From an uncultured Alphaproteobacteria bacterium (GTDB taxonomy: Bacteria > Pseudomonadota > Alphaproteobacteria > HIMB59 > GCA-002718135), in NCBI GenBank assembly GCA_902588745.1, contig CACIQI010000008.1:1-64000 (forward strand): DNA of 64,000 nt, written 5' to 3'. This document shows positions 8,576-16,032 of the stretch, in pieces. Both the position numbers and the translations under genes were made by a program. Below the pieces are notes generated by a model. It saw nothing but the letters and a program-made list of their open reading frames with translations, had not been told where the DNA came from and did no database searches. Position 1 is the first letter of the stretch. Every line of letters starts with the position of its first letter.

Positions 8576-9777
8576 CAAATAATATTTATCAGTTTTTTTT
8601 CATTTATTTATATTCAATAATTACGCTATTTTTATTAGCTGTAATTGGAGATTTTGTTTCAATATCAATTTTTCTCTCAAAAAATATATTTATTTATAAA
8701 AATATTTTTCTATATTGTTTCATCTACGCAATTTGTTTTTTTGCAATACGAATTATAATTACCAATCAAGTCTCTAACATTTTTATTTTTATAATATCTT
8801 TAGCTTTATCGTATTTTTTTCTACTTAATAAAGAAATTAATGCCTATCAATTATTAATTATTTTATCTGTGTTAATAGCTTTTAATCTACTGTTACAAAA
8901 ATATTTTACAGCTAAAAATTTTAGTAATTTTTTATTTGAAGTTTCTTTTTTAAAATTTCTTAAAACAAATAGTTTAATATTTTTTTCTTTTATAATTATT
9001 TTTCCTTTTTATTTAATGTTTGTATCAAGCTTAAAAAGCCAAATGATTTTGTTACAAAACCCAACTGATTTAAGTATTCCATTTTTTTATTCAATATCAG
9101 ATTTTTTTTCTAGTTATATTGCAGTTATCACTCAATACAACTTTTTAAATTTTGCTTTAAACAGCACTATTGTCTCATTTGTAACTGTTTTCGTCAGTTT
9201 GTTTTTTTCTATTCCAGGTGCATATGCAGTTGCACGCTTAAGATTTGCAGGAAGATCAAAAATATCATCATCTATTTTAATAATATATATGGTTCCGGCA
9301 ATTGTACTTGTAATTCCACTTTATGTTATATTTAGTCAGCTTGGTTTTAGGAATAGCTTATTTAGTCTAATGATTGTTTATCCGGCAACAACTATTCCTG
9401 TTGCACTTTACATGTTGCAAGGATATTTCAAAGGTATCCCATATGAACTAGAAGAGTCTGCTCTTATTGATGGATGTTCTCGTATTGGGGTCATCTTAAG
9501 AATTACATTACCGTTAAGTGTGCCAGCAATTTTATCTGTTTCTTTGTATGTATTTATGATTGCTTGGAATGAATTCTTATTTGCTTTTATGTTTTTAGAT
9601 AATCAAGAATATTTTACTATACCAAGAGGTCTTTATACTCAACTTGATGATCAAGAAGTGCCAAGACAATATTTGATGGCTGGGTCTGTGATGATCACTG
9701 TGCCTGTGCTATTATTATTTTTTATTTTTGAAAGATATTTGGTAGGAGGTTTAACGGCAGGAAGCGTTAAAGGCTAA
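8572..9777 (+). CDS. CUT1 ABC transporter permease (MalG-like) with extra N-terminal helices
   Basis: MalG/UgpE-type inner-membrane permease. The core (about residues 130-401) has the ATPase-docking signature EESALIDGCSRIGVILRITLP and the family ending RYLVGGLTAGSVKG. The first ~130 residues are an additional, very hydrophobic region with about four predicted transmembrane helices that ordinary ~280-aa homologues lack. Its start overlaps the stop of the preceding permease (ATGA), implying translational coupling. No ATPase gene follows; the MalK-like protein at 39027-40106 may serve this system. The N-terminal extension has no recognised family. Confidence 0.9.
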   Translation: MTNNIYQFFFIYLYSIITLFLLAVIGDFVSISIFLSKNIFIYKNIFLYCFIYAICFFAIRIIITNQVSNIFIFIISLALSYFFLLNKEINAYQLLIILSVLIAFNLLLQKYFTAKNFSNFLFEVSFLKFLKTNSLIFFSFIIIFPFYLMFVSSLKSQMILLQNPTDLSIPFFYSISDFFSSYIAVITQYNFLNFALNSTIVSFVTVFVSLFFSIPGAYAVARLRFAGRSKISSSILIIYMVPAIVLVIPLYVIFSQLGFRNSLFSLMIVYPATTIPVALYMLQGYFKGIPYELEESALIDGCSRIGVILRITLPLSVPAILSVSLYVFMIAWNEFLFAFMFLDNQEYFTIPRGLYTQLDDQEVPRQYLMAGSVMITVPVLLLFFIFERYLVGGLTAGSVKG

Positions 9778-9835
9778 TCAAGTCCATTATGAATGATTTG
9801 AGTAAATATTTTGCTTATGCTAATATTACATAATT

Positions 9836-9910
9836 GCTGATATAGTATAATGGTTATTACAGGCCGTTGGTAACGGTCAGATTCAAGTTCGATTCTCGGT
9901 ATCAGCACCA
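9836..9910 (+). tRNA. tRNA-Thr(GGT)
   Basis: A full cloverleaf can be folded: acceptor GCTGATA (9836-9842) with TATCAGC (9900-9906), discriminator A and encoded CCA (9908-9910). Anticodon stem GGCCG / CGGTC with one G-T pair and loop TTGGTAA give anticodon GGT (9869-9871), threonine. The T-loop is the standard TTCGATT. The D-stem is weak (three good pairs) and the T-stem has one A-C mismatch, so the gene is somewhat degenerate but plausible. The DUF4174 gene begins 6 bases after CCA. Confidence 0.9.
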
Positions 9911-9915
9911 TAGAA

Positions 9916-10299
9916 ATGAAATATGCAATTATAATTCTAATTTTATTTATACATTTTGAAATAATGGCCAAACAAATATCTGATTTTAATTGGGAGAAAA
10001 GAATAGTTTTAATTTCCTTTGAAAAAAAAGAGGATCAAATATTTCTTTTTACTCAAAAATTTGTTTCTGAAAATAAATGTTCAATAAACGATAGAAATTT
10101 GAAATTTATATACTTTGAAAAATTCAAAAATAAGGAATTTGAAACACCAACTTTTCTAAATAAATATGGAATATGGTTAATCGGATACGACGGCTCAATT
10201 AAAGATTATAGTATAAATGAAAAAATTTTTATACGCTTATTTAAATTGATTGATTCTATGCCTATGAGAAAAAATGAAATGATAAATGATCAATGTTAA
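9916..10299 (+). CDS. DUF4174-like periplasmic protein
   Basis: Small protein (127 aa) with a signal peptide or anchor (KYAIIILILFIHFEIMA). The mature part reads ISDFNWEKRIVLISFEKK near the start and ends YGIWLIGYDGSIKDYS...LFKLIDSMPMRKNEM. The G-x-DG-x-x-K strand and the D-x-MPMR-x-x-EM tail are the hallmarks of the DUF4174 family, thioredoxin-fold-like exported proteins of unknown function. The ATG is 6 bases after the tRNA CCA end, so it is probably translated from a transcript processed by tRNA maturation. Its 3' end overlaps the convergent gene by 4 bases. Confidence 0.8.
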   Translation: MKYAIIILILFIHFEIMAKQISDFNWEKRIVLISFEKKEDQIFLFTQKFVSENKCSINDRNLKFIYFEKFKNKEFETPTFLNKYGIWLIGYDGSIKDYSINEKIFIRLFKLIDSMPMRKNEMINDQC

Positions 10300-10697
10300 A
10301 TTTTTTTGAAATTTCTAAAGATAAAAAATAAATTTAAAATACTCAATATAGAAAAGAAAATTGCATTAGTTGAAATAATGTTTAGACTTGTTTCACCAGG
10401 ACTATTCGTAAAAACATATCTCCAGAAATTTAATGATACTAAAACTTGAAAAATAAATATTAAAAAAATAAATGGTAGTTGTTTTTCTATTCCTCTGAAC
10501 ATAATTATTATGTAAGCTAAAACAAAAGTAACAAATATTATTCCTACAATTTCTGATAAACCCGCTACTGCATGATTAAAAAAACCTAAATTGTTCATAG
10601 CAAATTCATCAGTGAATATTAAAAGTTGAATAGCGAAGTATGAAAAGAAAATAATATTTAGAATAATGATAAAAATATCTATATTTTTTTTGAACAT
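10296..10697 (-). CDS. Hypothetical membrane protein
   Basis: No family is recognised. The 133-aa protein has four predicted transmembrane helices (about residues 8-28, 42-66, 72-92 and 106-128), short loops and a lysine-rich C-terminus (FRNFKKI). It could be a DoxX- or DUF-type small inner-membrane protein, but no diagnostic motif supports this. It is transcribed divergently from the GST gene at 10733, with only 35 bases between the two starts, and convergent with the DUF4174 gene. Confidence 0.7.
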   Translation of the reverse strand: MFKKNIDIFIIILNIIFFSYFAIQLLIFTDEFAMNNLGFFNHAVAGLSEIVGIIFVTFVLAYIIIMFRGIEKQLPFIFLIFIFQVLVSLNFWRYVFTNSPGETSLNIISTNAIFFSILSILNLFFIFRNFKKI

Positions 10698-10732
10698 AAC
10701 TGTGTATCATGTAAAAAAATTAAATAATCAAT

Positions 10733-11389
10733 ATGGAAATTACATTATACTATTTTAAAATCCCTTTTTGGAGAGCAGAAGTTACAAGATTAGCTTTATT
10801 TATAGGAGGCATTCCATTCAATGATTATCGTGTTGAAGGAAAAGAAATAGATGACTTGAAAGCAACTGGATTATTACCAAACAAACAAATAGCTCCATTT
10901 AAACAATTGCCGGTATTAGATGTTGATGGAAAAATAATTGCGCAAACAGGAGCAATTGCCAGATTTTGTGGGAAGTTATCCGGCTTATATCCAAAAGATA
11001 ATGATTTTGATGCAGCACAAATTGATCAAATAATTGATACGGCACAAGACATAAACTATCTGGTAACTCTGTCTAGTAGAGATAAAGAGAAGGAACGATT
11101 AGAATTGGCTAGAAAAATATTAGCAACAAAACATCTACCAAAATGGTTTCAGTTTCTTGAAAATTTACTTGAGAAAAATAATGAATCTGATTTTTTTGTC
11201 GGTAAAAAGATTTCTATTGCTGATTTGGCAATATGGAGACTACTTGGCTGGCTAACCTCCGGACTTTTGGATGGTGTACCAACCGATATATTAGAACCTT
11301 ATGAAAGGTTAAAAAAATTGAGAGAAGAGGTATATAATCATCCTAAAGTTCATGAATGGATGATTAAAACATATGGGAAGGTTATATAA
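10733..11389 (+). CDS. Glutathione S-transferase
   Basis: Cytoplasmic GST, 218 aa, of typical length. The N-terminal thioredoxin-like domain starts ITLYYFKIPFWRAEVTRLAL with the catalytic Tyr in the sigma/alpha-like position. It contains the cis-Pro glutathione-binding segment FKQLPVLDVDG and the QTGAIARFCG helix (Gln-Thr/Ser binding the gamma-glutamyl group). The C-terminal helical domain has VGKKISIADLAIWRLL, the N-capping box. It probably conjugates or isomerises electrophiles. It is unrelated in detail to the longer GST at 3411-4268. It is followed 10 bases later by pdxJ in the same direction. Confidence 0.88.
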   Translation: MEITLYYFKIPFWRAEVTRLALFIGGIPFNDYRVEGKEIDDLKATGLLPNKQIAPFKQLPVLDVDGKIIAQTGAIARFCGKLSGLYPKDNDFDAAQIDQIIDTAQDINYLVTLSSRDKEKERLELARKILATKHLPKWFQFLENLLEKNNESDFFVGKKISIADLAIWRLLGWLTSGLLDGVPTDILEPYERLKKLREEVYNHPKVHEWMIKTYGKVI

Positions 11390-11398
11390 TTTATAAAC

Positions 11399-12133
11399 AT
11401 GACAGCCTTAAGTGTTAATGTAAACAAGTTTGCTTTAGTAAGAAATGCTAGAGGAGCTGATTTACCAAACTTAATTGATATTAGTGATAAATGTTTAAAC
11501 TATGGTGCTGATGGAATTACAGTACATCCACGTCCTGATGAAAGACACGCAAAATTTTCTGACCTAGAACCTTTAAAAAACTTATTATCAAAATTTGAAA
11601 ATAAAGAATTTAATGTAGAGGGATACCCATCAGATTTTTTTGTCAAAAAAGTAATTGAAGTTAAACCAGATCAAGTAACTTTAGTTCCAGATCCACCTGG
11701 TGCTCTTACCTCTTCTTTTGGTTGGGACTGTGAAACTAACAAAATTTTATTAACAGATATAGTTAGTGAATTTAAGAGTAATAATATTCGCGTTTCAATA
11801 TTTATTAACCCATCTATAAAAACACTGGAAAATTTAGAAGTAATAAAAACTGATAGAGTAGAACTTTATACTTTTGATTATGCTCATAACTTTAATAAAA
11901 ATAAGGAAAAAGCAATTAAAGATTATATAAACGTAACAAACTATTTAGAAAAAGAGTTTCCAAAAATTGAATTAAATGCTGGTCATGATTTAAATTTAGA
12001 AAATTTAAAGTTTTTTTTAGATAAAATAAATAATATTAAAGAAGTATCTATTGGCCATGCTCTCATATGTGATACTTTTGAATTTGGCTTACAAGAAACA
12101 ATCAAAAAATATTTAACCCTAACAAATAATTAA
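11399..12133 (+). CDS. pdxJ: Pyridoxine 5'-phosphate synthase
   Basis: PdxJ condenses 1-deoxyxylulose-5-phosphate with 3-amino-2-oxopropyl phosphate in the DXP-dependent vitamin B6 pathway. The 244-aa protein opens with SVNVNKFALVRNARG and has ADGITVHPRPDERHAKFSD, followed by the phosphate-site end ELNAGHDLNLENL and SIGHALI. The HPRPDERH variant replaces the HLREDRRH of E. coli PdxJ and resembles the version common in Bacteroidetes, so this is the divergent PdxJ branch. Its stop codon directly abuts the GTG start of the next gene. Confidence 0.88.
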   Translation: MTALSVNVNKFALVRNARGADLPNLIDISDKCLNYGADGITVHPRPDERHAKFSDLEPLKNLLSKFENKEFNVEGYPSDFFVKKVIEVKPDQVTLVPDPPGALTSSFGWDCETNKILLTDIVSEFKSNNIRVSIFINPSIKTLENLEVIKTDRVELYTFDYAHNFNKNKEKAIKDYINVTNYLEKEFPKIELNAGHDLNLENLKFFLDKINNIKEVSIGHALICDTFEFGLQETIKKYLTLTNN

Positions 12134-12751
12134 GTGACTTTTATATTTTGGCTTCAGTTTGCTACTGTCTGTGTTGCAGGAGCAATGTCACCTGGCCCAA
12201 GTTTAGCGTTAATTATAAGAAATAGTATTACAATTAACCGCTTTGCTGGATTTATGACTGCTGTTGGTCATGGGATAGGTATGGGCGTGTACGCAATTTT
12301 TGCAGTGACTGGGCTTATAATTATTTTAACCACAAATGAAATACTATTTCAATTTATACAAATTATTGGAATTCTATTTTTATTATTTATTGGCTTCCAA
12401 TTTCTTTTCAAAAAAAATCAAGAAATTGAACATATAAATAATCAAAAAAATTTTAATTCATTCTTACAAGGTTTTTCTATCGCAATTTTAAATCCTAAAA
12501 TTCTAATATGGTTTTCAGCAGTATTTTCACAATTTGTAAAAATTGATGCTTCCTTTTTTTCTCACTCAATTCTTGTCATTACTGCATCTGTAATAGATGG
12601 AATTTGGTATATTATAGTTACAGTTGTAGTAACAAGTTATGGAATGGGTGATTTTTTCCAAAGAAGAAAAAATATTATTCAAAAAATATCAGGATTAATT
12701 TTAGTTTTAATTGGTATACTTCTAATTATAGATTTCTTCCAAAACTCTTAA
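12134..12751 (+). CDS. LysE/RhtB-family amino acid exporter
   Basis: Inner-membrane exporter with six predicted helices in 205 aa. The LysE/RhtB hallmark GAMSPGPSLALIIRNS (residues 16-31) is followed by GFMTAVGHGIGMGVYA, and LNPKILIWFSAVF marks the centre. Members export amino acids such as homoserine, threonine or lysine. The start is GTG, directly after the pdxJ stop, so the two are translationally coupled. The 3' end overlaps the convergent dipeptidase gene by 30 bases. The exported substrate cannot be predicted. Confidence 0.9.
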   Translation: MTFIFWLQFATVCVAGAMSPGPSLALIIRNSITINRFAGFMTAVGHGIGMGVYAIFAVTGLIIILTTNEILFQFIQIIGILFLLFIGFQFLFKKNQEIEHINNQKNFNSFLQGFSIAILNPKILIWFSAVFSQFVKIDASFFSHSILVITASVIDGIWYIIVTVVVTSYGMGDFFQRRKNIIQKISGLILVLIGILLIIDFFQNS

Positions 12752-13804
12752 GATATTTTTTCCCATTATTTTTTCAATCTCAGAATTTTTATATCCTCTT
12801 TTTTCTAAGCTTTCTTGAATTATCATGTGATTTAAACAATCATTCCATTTATTTGGCAAACAATCAAGACCATCATAATCACTACCTACTCCGACATAAT
12901 CAATACCTATTTTATTAATTACATACTCAATATGATCAACAAATACTTCTATACTTGGACATATGTCTGATAATTTTTTTTGAAGAAAATGTTGTTTTGC
13001 TATCCACTGAGAAGTTTTGTTAGAATATTTTCTTTCAATAGAATTTAGTTCATCAAGATATTTTTTTCTTTCTTTAGTTTCTCTCTCTTTAAAAGATTTA
13101 TCAATAAAAAAAGGGTACGGATTAAGACCAATCAAACCTTTTACTTTTTTGATTGCTTCAATTTGATCATCTTTTAAATTACGAAAATGAGGACACAAAT
13201 TATACACACTAGAATGTGAGGCTATAAAAGGTTTGGTACTTATTGATGCAATATCCCAAAAACTTTTCTCTCCAATATGTGAAACATCAACTAGCACATT
13301 GTTATCTTGGCAAATAGAAATAACTTCTTTCCCAAATTCGTTTAAACCATGACTTTTAAGTTTTGAAGAATTGTATGTCTCATCATAATTTGATGAAACC
13401 CAATCCAAAGAATGATTCCAAGTTGGGCCAAAATAGAAAAGACCTCTCTCAATAAAATGATATAAATTATTAATATCATTTTCTAAACCTTCTCCACCTT
13501 CCATTGAAATGGGAAACATTAACTTATTGTTATTAATCGCATCATTTATATCTGAGAGATTTTTGGGAATGACAATTTCTTCATGTGATGAAATTCTTTC
13601 AATCTCATCATACATTTTATCAGCTCTTTTAAAAAAATTTGGTTCTTTAGAATTACTTGAGACCCAAATAATTAAAATTTCTAAATCAATTTCAGATTTT
13701 AATAATCTTGGTATGTCCGTATGCCCATGCGATGTAAGTTTTGTAACATCTTCACCTTCGATAACTCTTTGCACAAGATCATTATGCAAGTCAGCTACAA
13801 ACAT
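12722..13804 (-). CDS. Membrane dipeptidase (peptidase family M19)
   Basis: Zinc-dependent renal-dipeptidase-type enzyme, 360 aa. The metal ligands are visible: His7 and Asp9 in FVADLHNDLV, the bridging Glu in SMEGGEGLEND, and histidines in VDVSHIGEKSFWDI and PFIASHSSVYNLCPHFRNL. The C-terminal GVGSDYDGLD motif is also typical. There is no signal peptide, so it should act in the cytoplasm on dipeptides, possibly D-containing ones. It lies 4 bases downstream of the cyclophilin gene on the same strand, so the two probably share a transcript. Confidence 0.92.
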   Translation of the reverse strand: MFVADLHNDLVQRVIEGEDVTKLTSHGHTDIPRLLKSEIDLEILIIWVSSNSKEPNFFKRADKMYDEIERISSHEEIVIPKNLSDINDAINNNKLMFPISMEGGEGLENDINNLYHFIERGLFYFGPTWNHSLDWVSSNYDETYNSSKLKSHGLNEFGKEVISICQDNNVLVDVSHIGEKSFWDIASISTKPFIASHSSVYNLCPHFRNLKDDQIEAIKKVKGLIGLNPYPFFIDKSFKERETKERKKYLDELNSIERKYSNKTSQWIAKQHFLQKKLSDICPSIEVFVDHIEYVINKIGIDYVGVGSDYDGLDCLPNKWNDCLNHMIIQESLEKRGYKNSEIEKIMGKNILRVLEEIYN

Positions 13805-13808
13805 TTAA

Positions 13809-14375
13809 TTATTTAATAATCTCCATTTTAATTATTTTATCTGGATCTGCAGGTGGTTCACCTCTTGTGATATTATCTACATATTCCATACCTTCGGTAA
13901 CTTGAGCCCAAACAGTATATTGACCATCTAGAAAAGAGCAGTCATTAAAACAAATAAAAAATTGACTATTAGCACTATTTGGGTTTTGTGCTCTTGCCAT
14001 TGACACGGCTCCTCTTCCGTGGTTTTCTGATGAAAATTCAGCCTCTATATCAGGAAGTTTTGATCCACCTGTACCAGCCCTTGATAAGTTAAAACTATCA
14101 TTACTTGAATTCCCAAATTCTACATCTCCTGTCTGAGCCATAAACCCATCTATAACTCTATGAAAAACAACTCCATCATACTGTCCTTCTTCTATAAGTT
14201 GCTTGATTTGTTTAACATGTTTTGGCGCTACATCTGGTTTTGTCTCTATTACAACAATACCATCTTTAAGTGTCATATGGATAATATCTTTTTTTTCATC
14301 AGCCATTAAAATCTCTCCTTTTAAAAATATTGAGAAAATGAAGATGAAAATAAATAGTTTTTTAAATTTAATCAT
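13809..14375 (-). CDS. ppiB: Cyclophilin-type peptidyl-prolyl cis-trans isomerase
   Basis: The cyclophilin domain shows the active-site signature VVFHRVIDGFMAQTGD, then MARAQNPNSANSQFFICF and FLDGQYTVWAQV. Two starts compete. From 14375 the protein begins with a basic and very hydrophobic leader (IKFKKLFIFIFIFSIF), suggesting export. From 14306 the protein begins MADEKKDIIHMTLKDG, like cytoplasmic alphaproteobacterial PpiB, and has a strong AGGAG 8 bases upstream. The longer form has no visible Shine-Dalgarno. I give the longer limit and regard the start as open; both forms may be made. Confidence 0.9.
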   Translation of the reverse strand: MIKFKKLFIFIFIFSIFLKGEILMADEKKDIIHMTLKDGIVVIETKPDVAPKHVKQIKQLIEEGQYDGVVFHRVIDGFMAQTGDVEFGNSSNDSFNLSRAGTGGSKLPDIEAEFSSENHGRGAVSMARAQNPNSANSQFFICFNDCSFLDGQYTVWAQVTEGMEYVDNITRGEPPADPDKIIKMEIIK

Positions 14376-14423
14376 ATTTGTTTTCTTTACCTTCACCCAA
14401 ATTGTTTTATATATATATGTGTA

Positions 14424-14888
14424 ATGCACATCTTTGAAGAAAATATCAAGAATTTAGATTTAAATATTCCTGATATGCCAACACCACTTGCAAATTACGT
14501 TCCTTATAAAGTTTCAGATAGTACCGTTTATGTATCAGGTCAAGGACCTGTAATAGATGGTAAAATTTTATATAGTGGAAAAGTTGGTGTAGATATTTCT
14601 GAAGAAGAAGGAATAAAAGCCGCTGAAATTTGCTGCATTAACATTATCGCAGCTTTAAAAACATCAATAAAAGGAGATTGGGATAGATTAGACACCTTTT
14701 TGAAACTTGGGGGTTTTGTTAATTGTAATGACAACTTTACTGATCAACCTAAAATTATAAATGGAGCATCAGATTTATTAGTTAATATTTTTGGTGATAA
14801 AGGAAGACATGCACGGTTCGCAGTTGGATCAAATGCTCTTCCACTCAATATTTCTGTTGAAATAGACGCAATAATTAAAATTAAATAG
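14424..14888 (+). CDS. RidA/YjgF family protein
   Basis: Small cytoplasmic protein (154 aa) of the Rid superfamily, trimeric enamine/imine deaminases. Visible features are the central SDSTVYVSGQGPVIDGKILY strand-turn region, the helix ISEEEGIKAAEICCINIIAALK, and the C-terminal RHARFAVGSNALPLNISVEID, where Arg and the terminal Glu sit at the usual ligand positions. The extra length compared with the 130-aa RidA core places it in the longer YjgH-like group common next to acetyltransferase-like genes. It is followed 11 bases later by the COG3146 gene, and the two probably share an operon. Confidence 0.88.
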   Translation: MHIFEENIKNLDLNIPDMPTPLANYVPYKVSDSTVYVSGQGPVIDGKILYSGKVGVDISEEEGIKAAEICCINIIAALKTSIKGDWDRLDTFLKLGGFVNCNDNFTDQPKIINGASDLLVNIFGDKGRHARFAVGSNALPLNISVEIDAIIKIK

Positions 14889-14898
14889 CTTACTCAAA

Positions 14899-16032
14899 AT
14901 GAGTGAACATTTTTTTTGCTCTTCGCTAAGTAACATCAAAAGTTCTGAATGGAATGAATGTGTTGGAAATGATCATCCATTCTTACAATATGAATTTCTT
15001 CATGCTTTAGAAAAAAGTAATAGTGCAAATACCAAAACAGGTTGGCAGCCATATCATTATATTGAACGAGAAAATGATAAAATTATCTCATTATGTCCTC
15101 TTTATATAAAGAACCATTCTTTTGGAGAATATATTTTTGATCATTCTTGGGCTGATGCTTATCATCGATATGGAATAAACTATTATCCAAAACTTCAATC
15201 TGCAATACCGTTTACACCAGTAACTGGTGATAGAATTGTTTTAAACAAATCGGTAAAAGATAAAAAGGGAAAGCAAGTTCAGGTAATTAATAATATTATA
15301 CAAGAGGCAAAAAAAATAAATGTTTCTTCTCTCCATTTTAATTTTATCAATGATGCATCAAATTGGAATGGTATTGATAATATTATGGTTAGATCAGGAA
15401 TACAATTTCATTGGAACAATAATGAATACAAAAATTTTAATGAATTCTTAAATGACTTATCCTCAAGAAAAAGAAAAATTATTAGGCGAGAAAGACAATG
15501 TATTGAAAATAATAATTTAACTGTAAAATTACTTAATGGAGATGATATTAGAGAAGAGCATATAAATTTTTTTTACGATTGTTATTTAGATACAACAGGA
15601 AGAAAATGGGGTTCTACTTATTTAACTAAAGAATTTTTCTTTGAAATATTACAGAATTTTAAAAATAAAATATTGCTTATAATGGCTTATCAACAAGATA
15701 AAATGGTTGCTTCTGCAATTAATTTTCTAAGTAAAACTCATTTGTATGGACGATTATGGGGATCAAAATATGAAGTGCCATTTTTACATTTTGAACTCTG
15801 TTATTATCAAGCAATTGAATACGCAATTAAAAATAAGATTCAAATTGTAGAAGCAGGCGCTCAAGGTGAGCATAAATTACAAAGAGGTTATGCGCCTACA
15901 AAAACATGGAGTGCTCACTGGATTAAAGATCAAGAATTTAGTAAAGCTATTCAAAATTTTCTTGATAACGAAAGTCAACTCATTGACAATCAAAAAGAAA
16001 AATTAGAAGATTATCTTCCTTTCAAAAATTAG
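14899..16032 (+). CDS. COG3146 (DUF482) GNAT/FemAB-like protein
   Basis: Cytoplasmic protein of the COG3146 family, often labelled peptidogalycan biosynthesis protein, with a GNAT-like fold akin to FemAB. Supporting segments are HPFLQYEFLHALE near the N-terminus, YIFDHSWADAYHRYG, the basic RKRKIIRRERQCI, and the C-terminal VEAGAQGEHKLQRGYAPTKTWSAHWI, which is highly characteristic. At 377 aa it has the usual length. Its biochemical activity is not established. The gene follows RidA and converges on clpA with a 4-base overlap, a neighbourhood familiar from alphaproteobacteria. Confidence 0.88.
   Translation: MSEHFFCSSLSNIKSSEWNECVGNDHPFLQYEFLHALEKSNSANTKTGWQPYHYIERENDKIISLCPLYIKNHSFGEYIFDHSWADAYHRYGINYYPKLQSAIPFTPVTGDRIVLNKSVKDKKGKQVQVINNIIQEAKKINVSSLHFNFINDASNWNGIDNIMVRSGIQFHWNNNEYKNFNEFLNDLSSRKRKIIRRERQCIENNNLTVKLLNGDDIREEHINFFYDCYLDTTGRKWGSTYLTKEFFFEILQNFKNKILLIMAYQQDKMVASAINFLSKTHLYGRLWGSKYEVPFLHFELCYYQAIEYAIKNKIQIVEAGAQGEHKLQRGYAPTKTWSAHWIKDQEFSKAIQNFLDNESQLIDNQKEKLEDYLPFKN

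Noticed and set aside
9774-9971. Antisense frame covering the tRNA-Thr
   Set aside because: Runs through the tRNA cloverleaf on the opposite strand; no protein signature.
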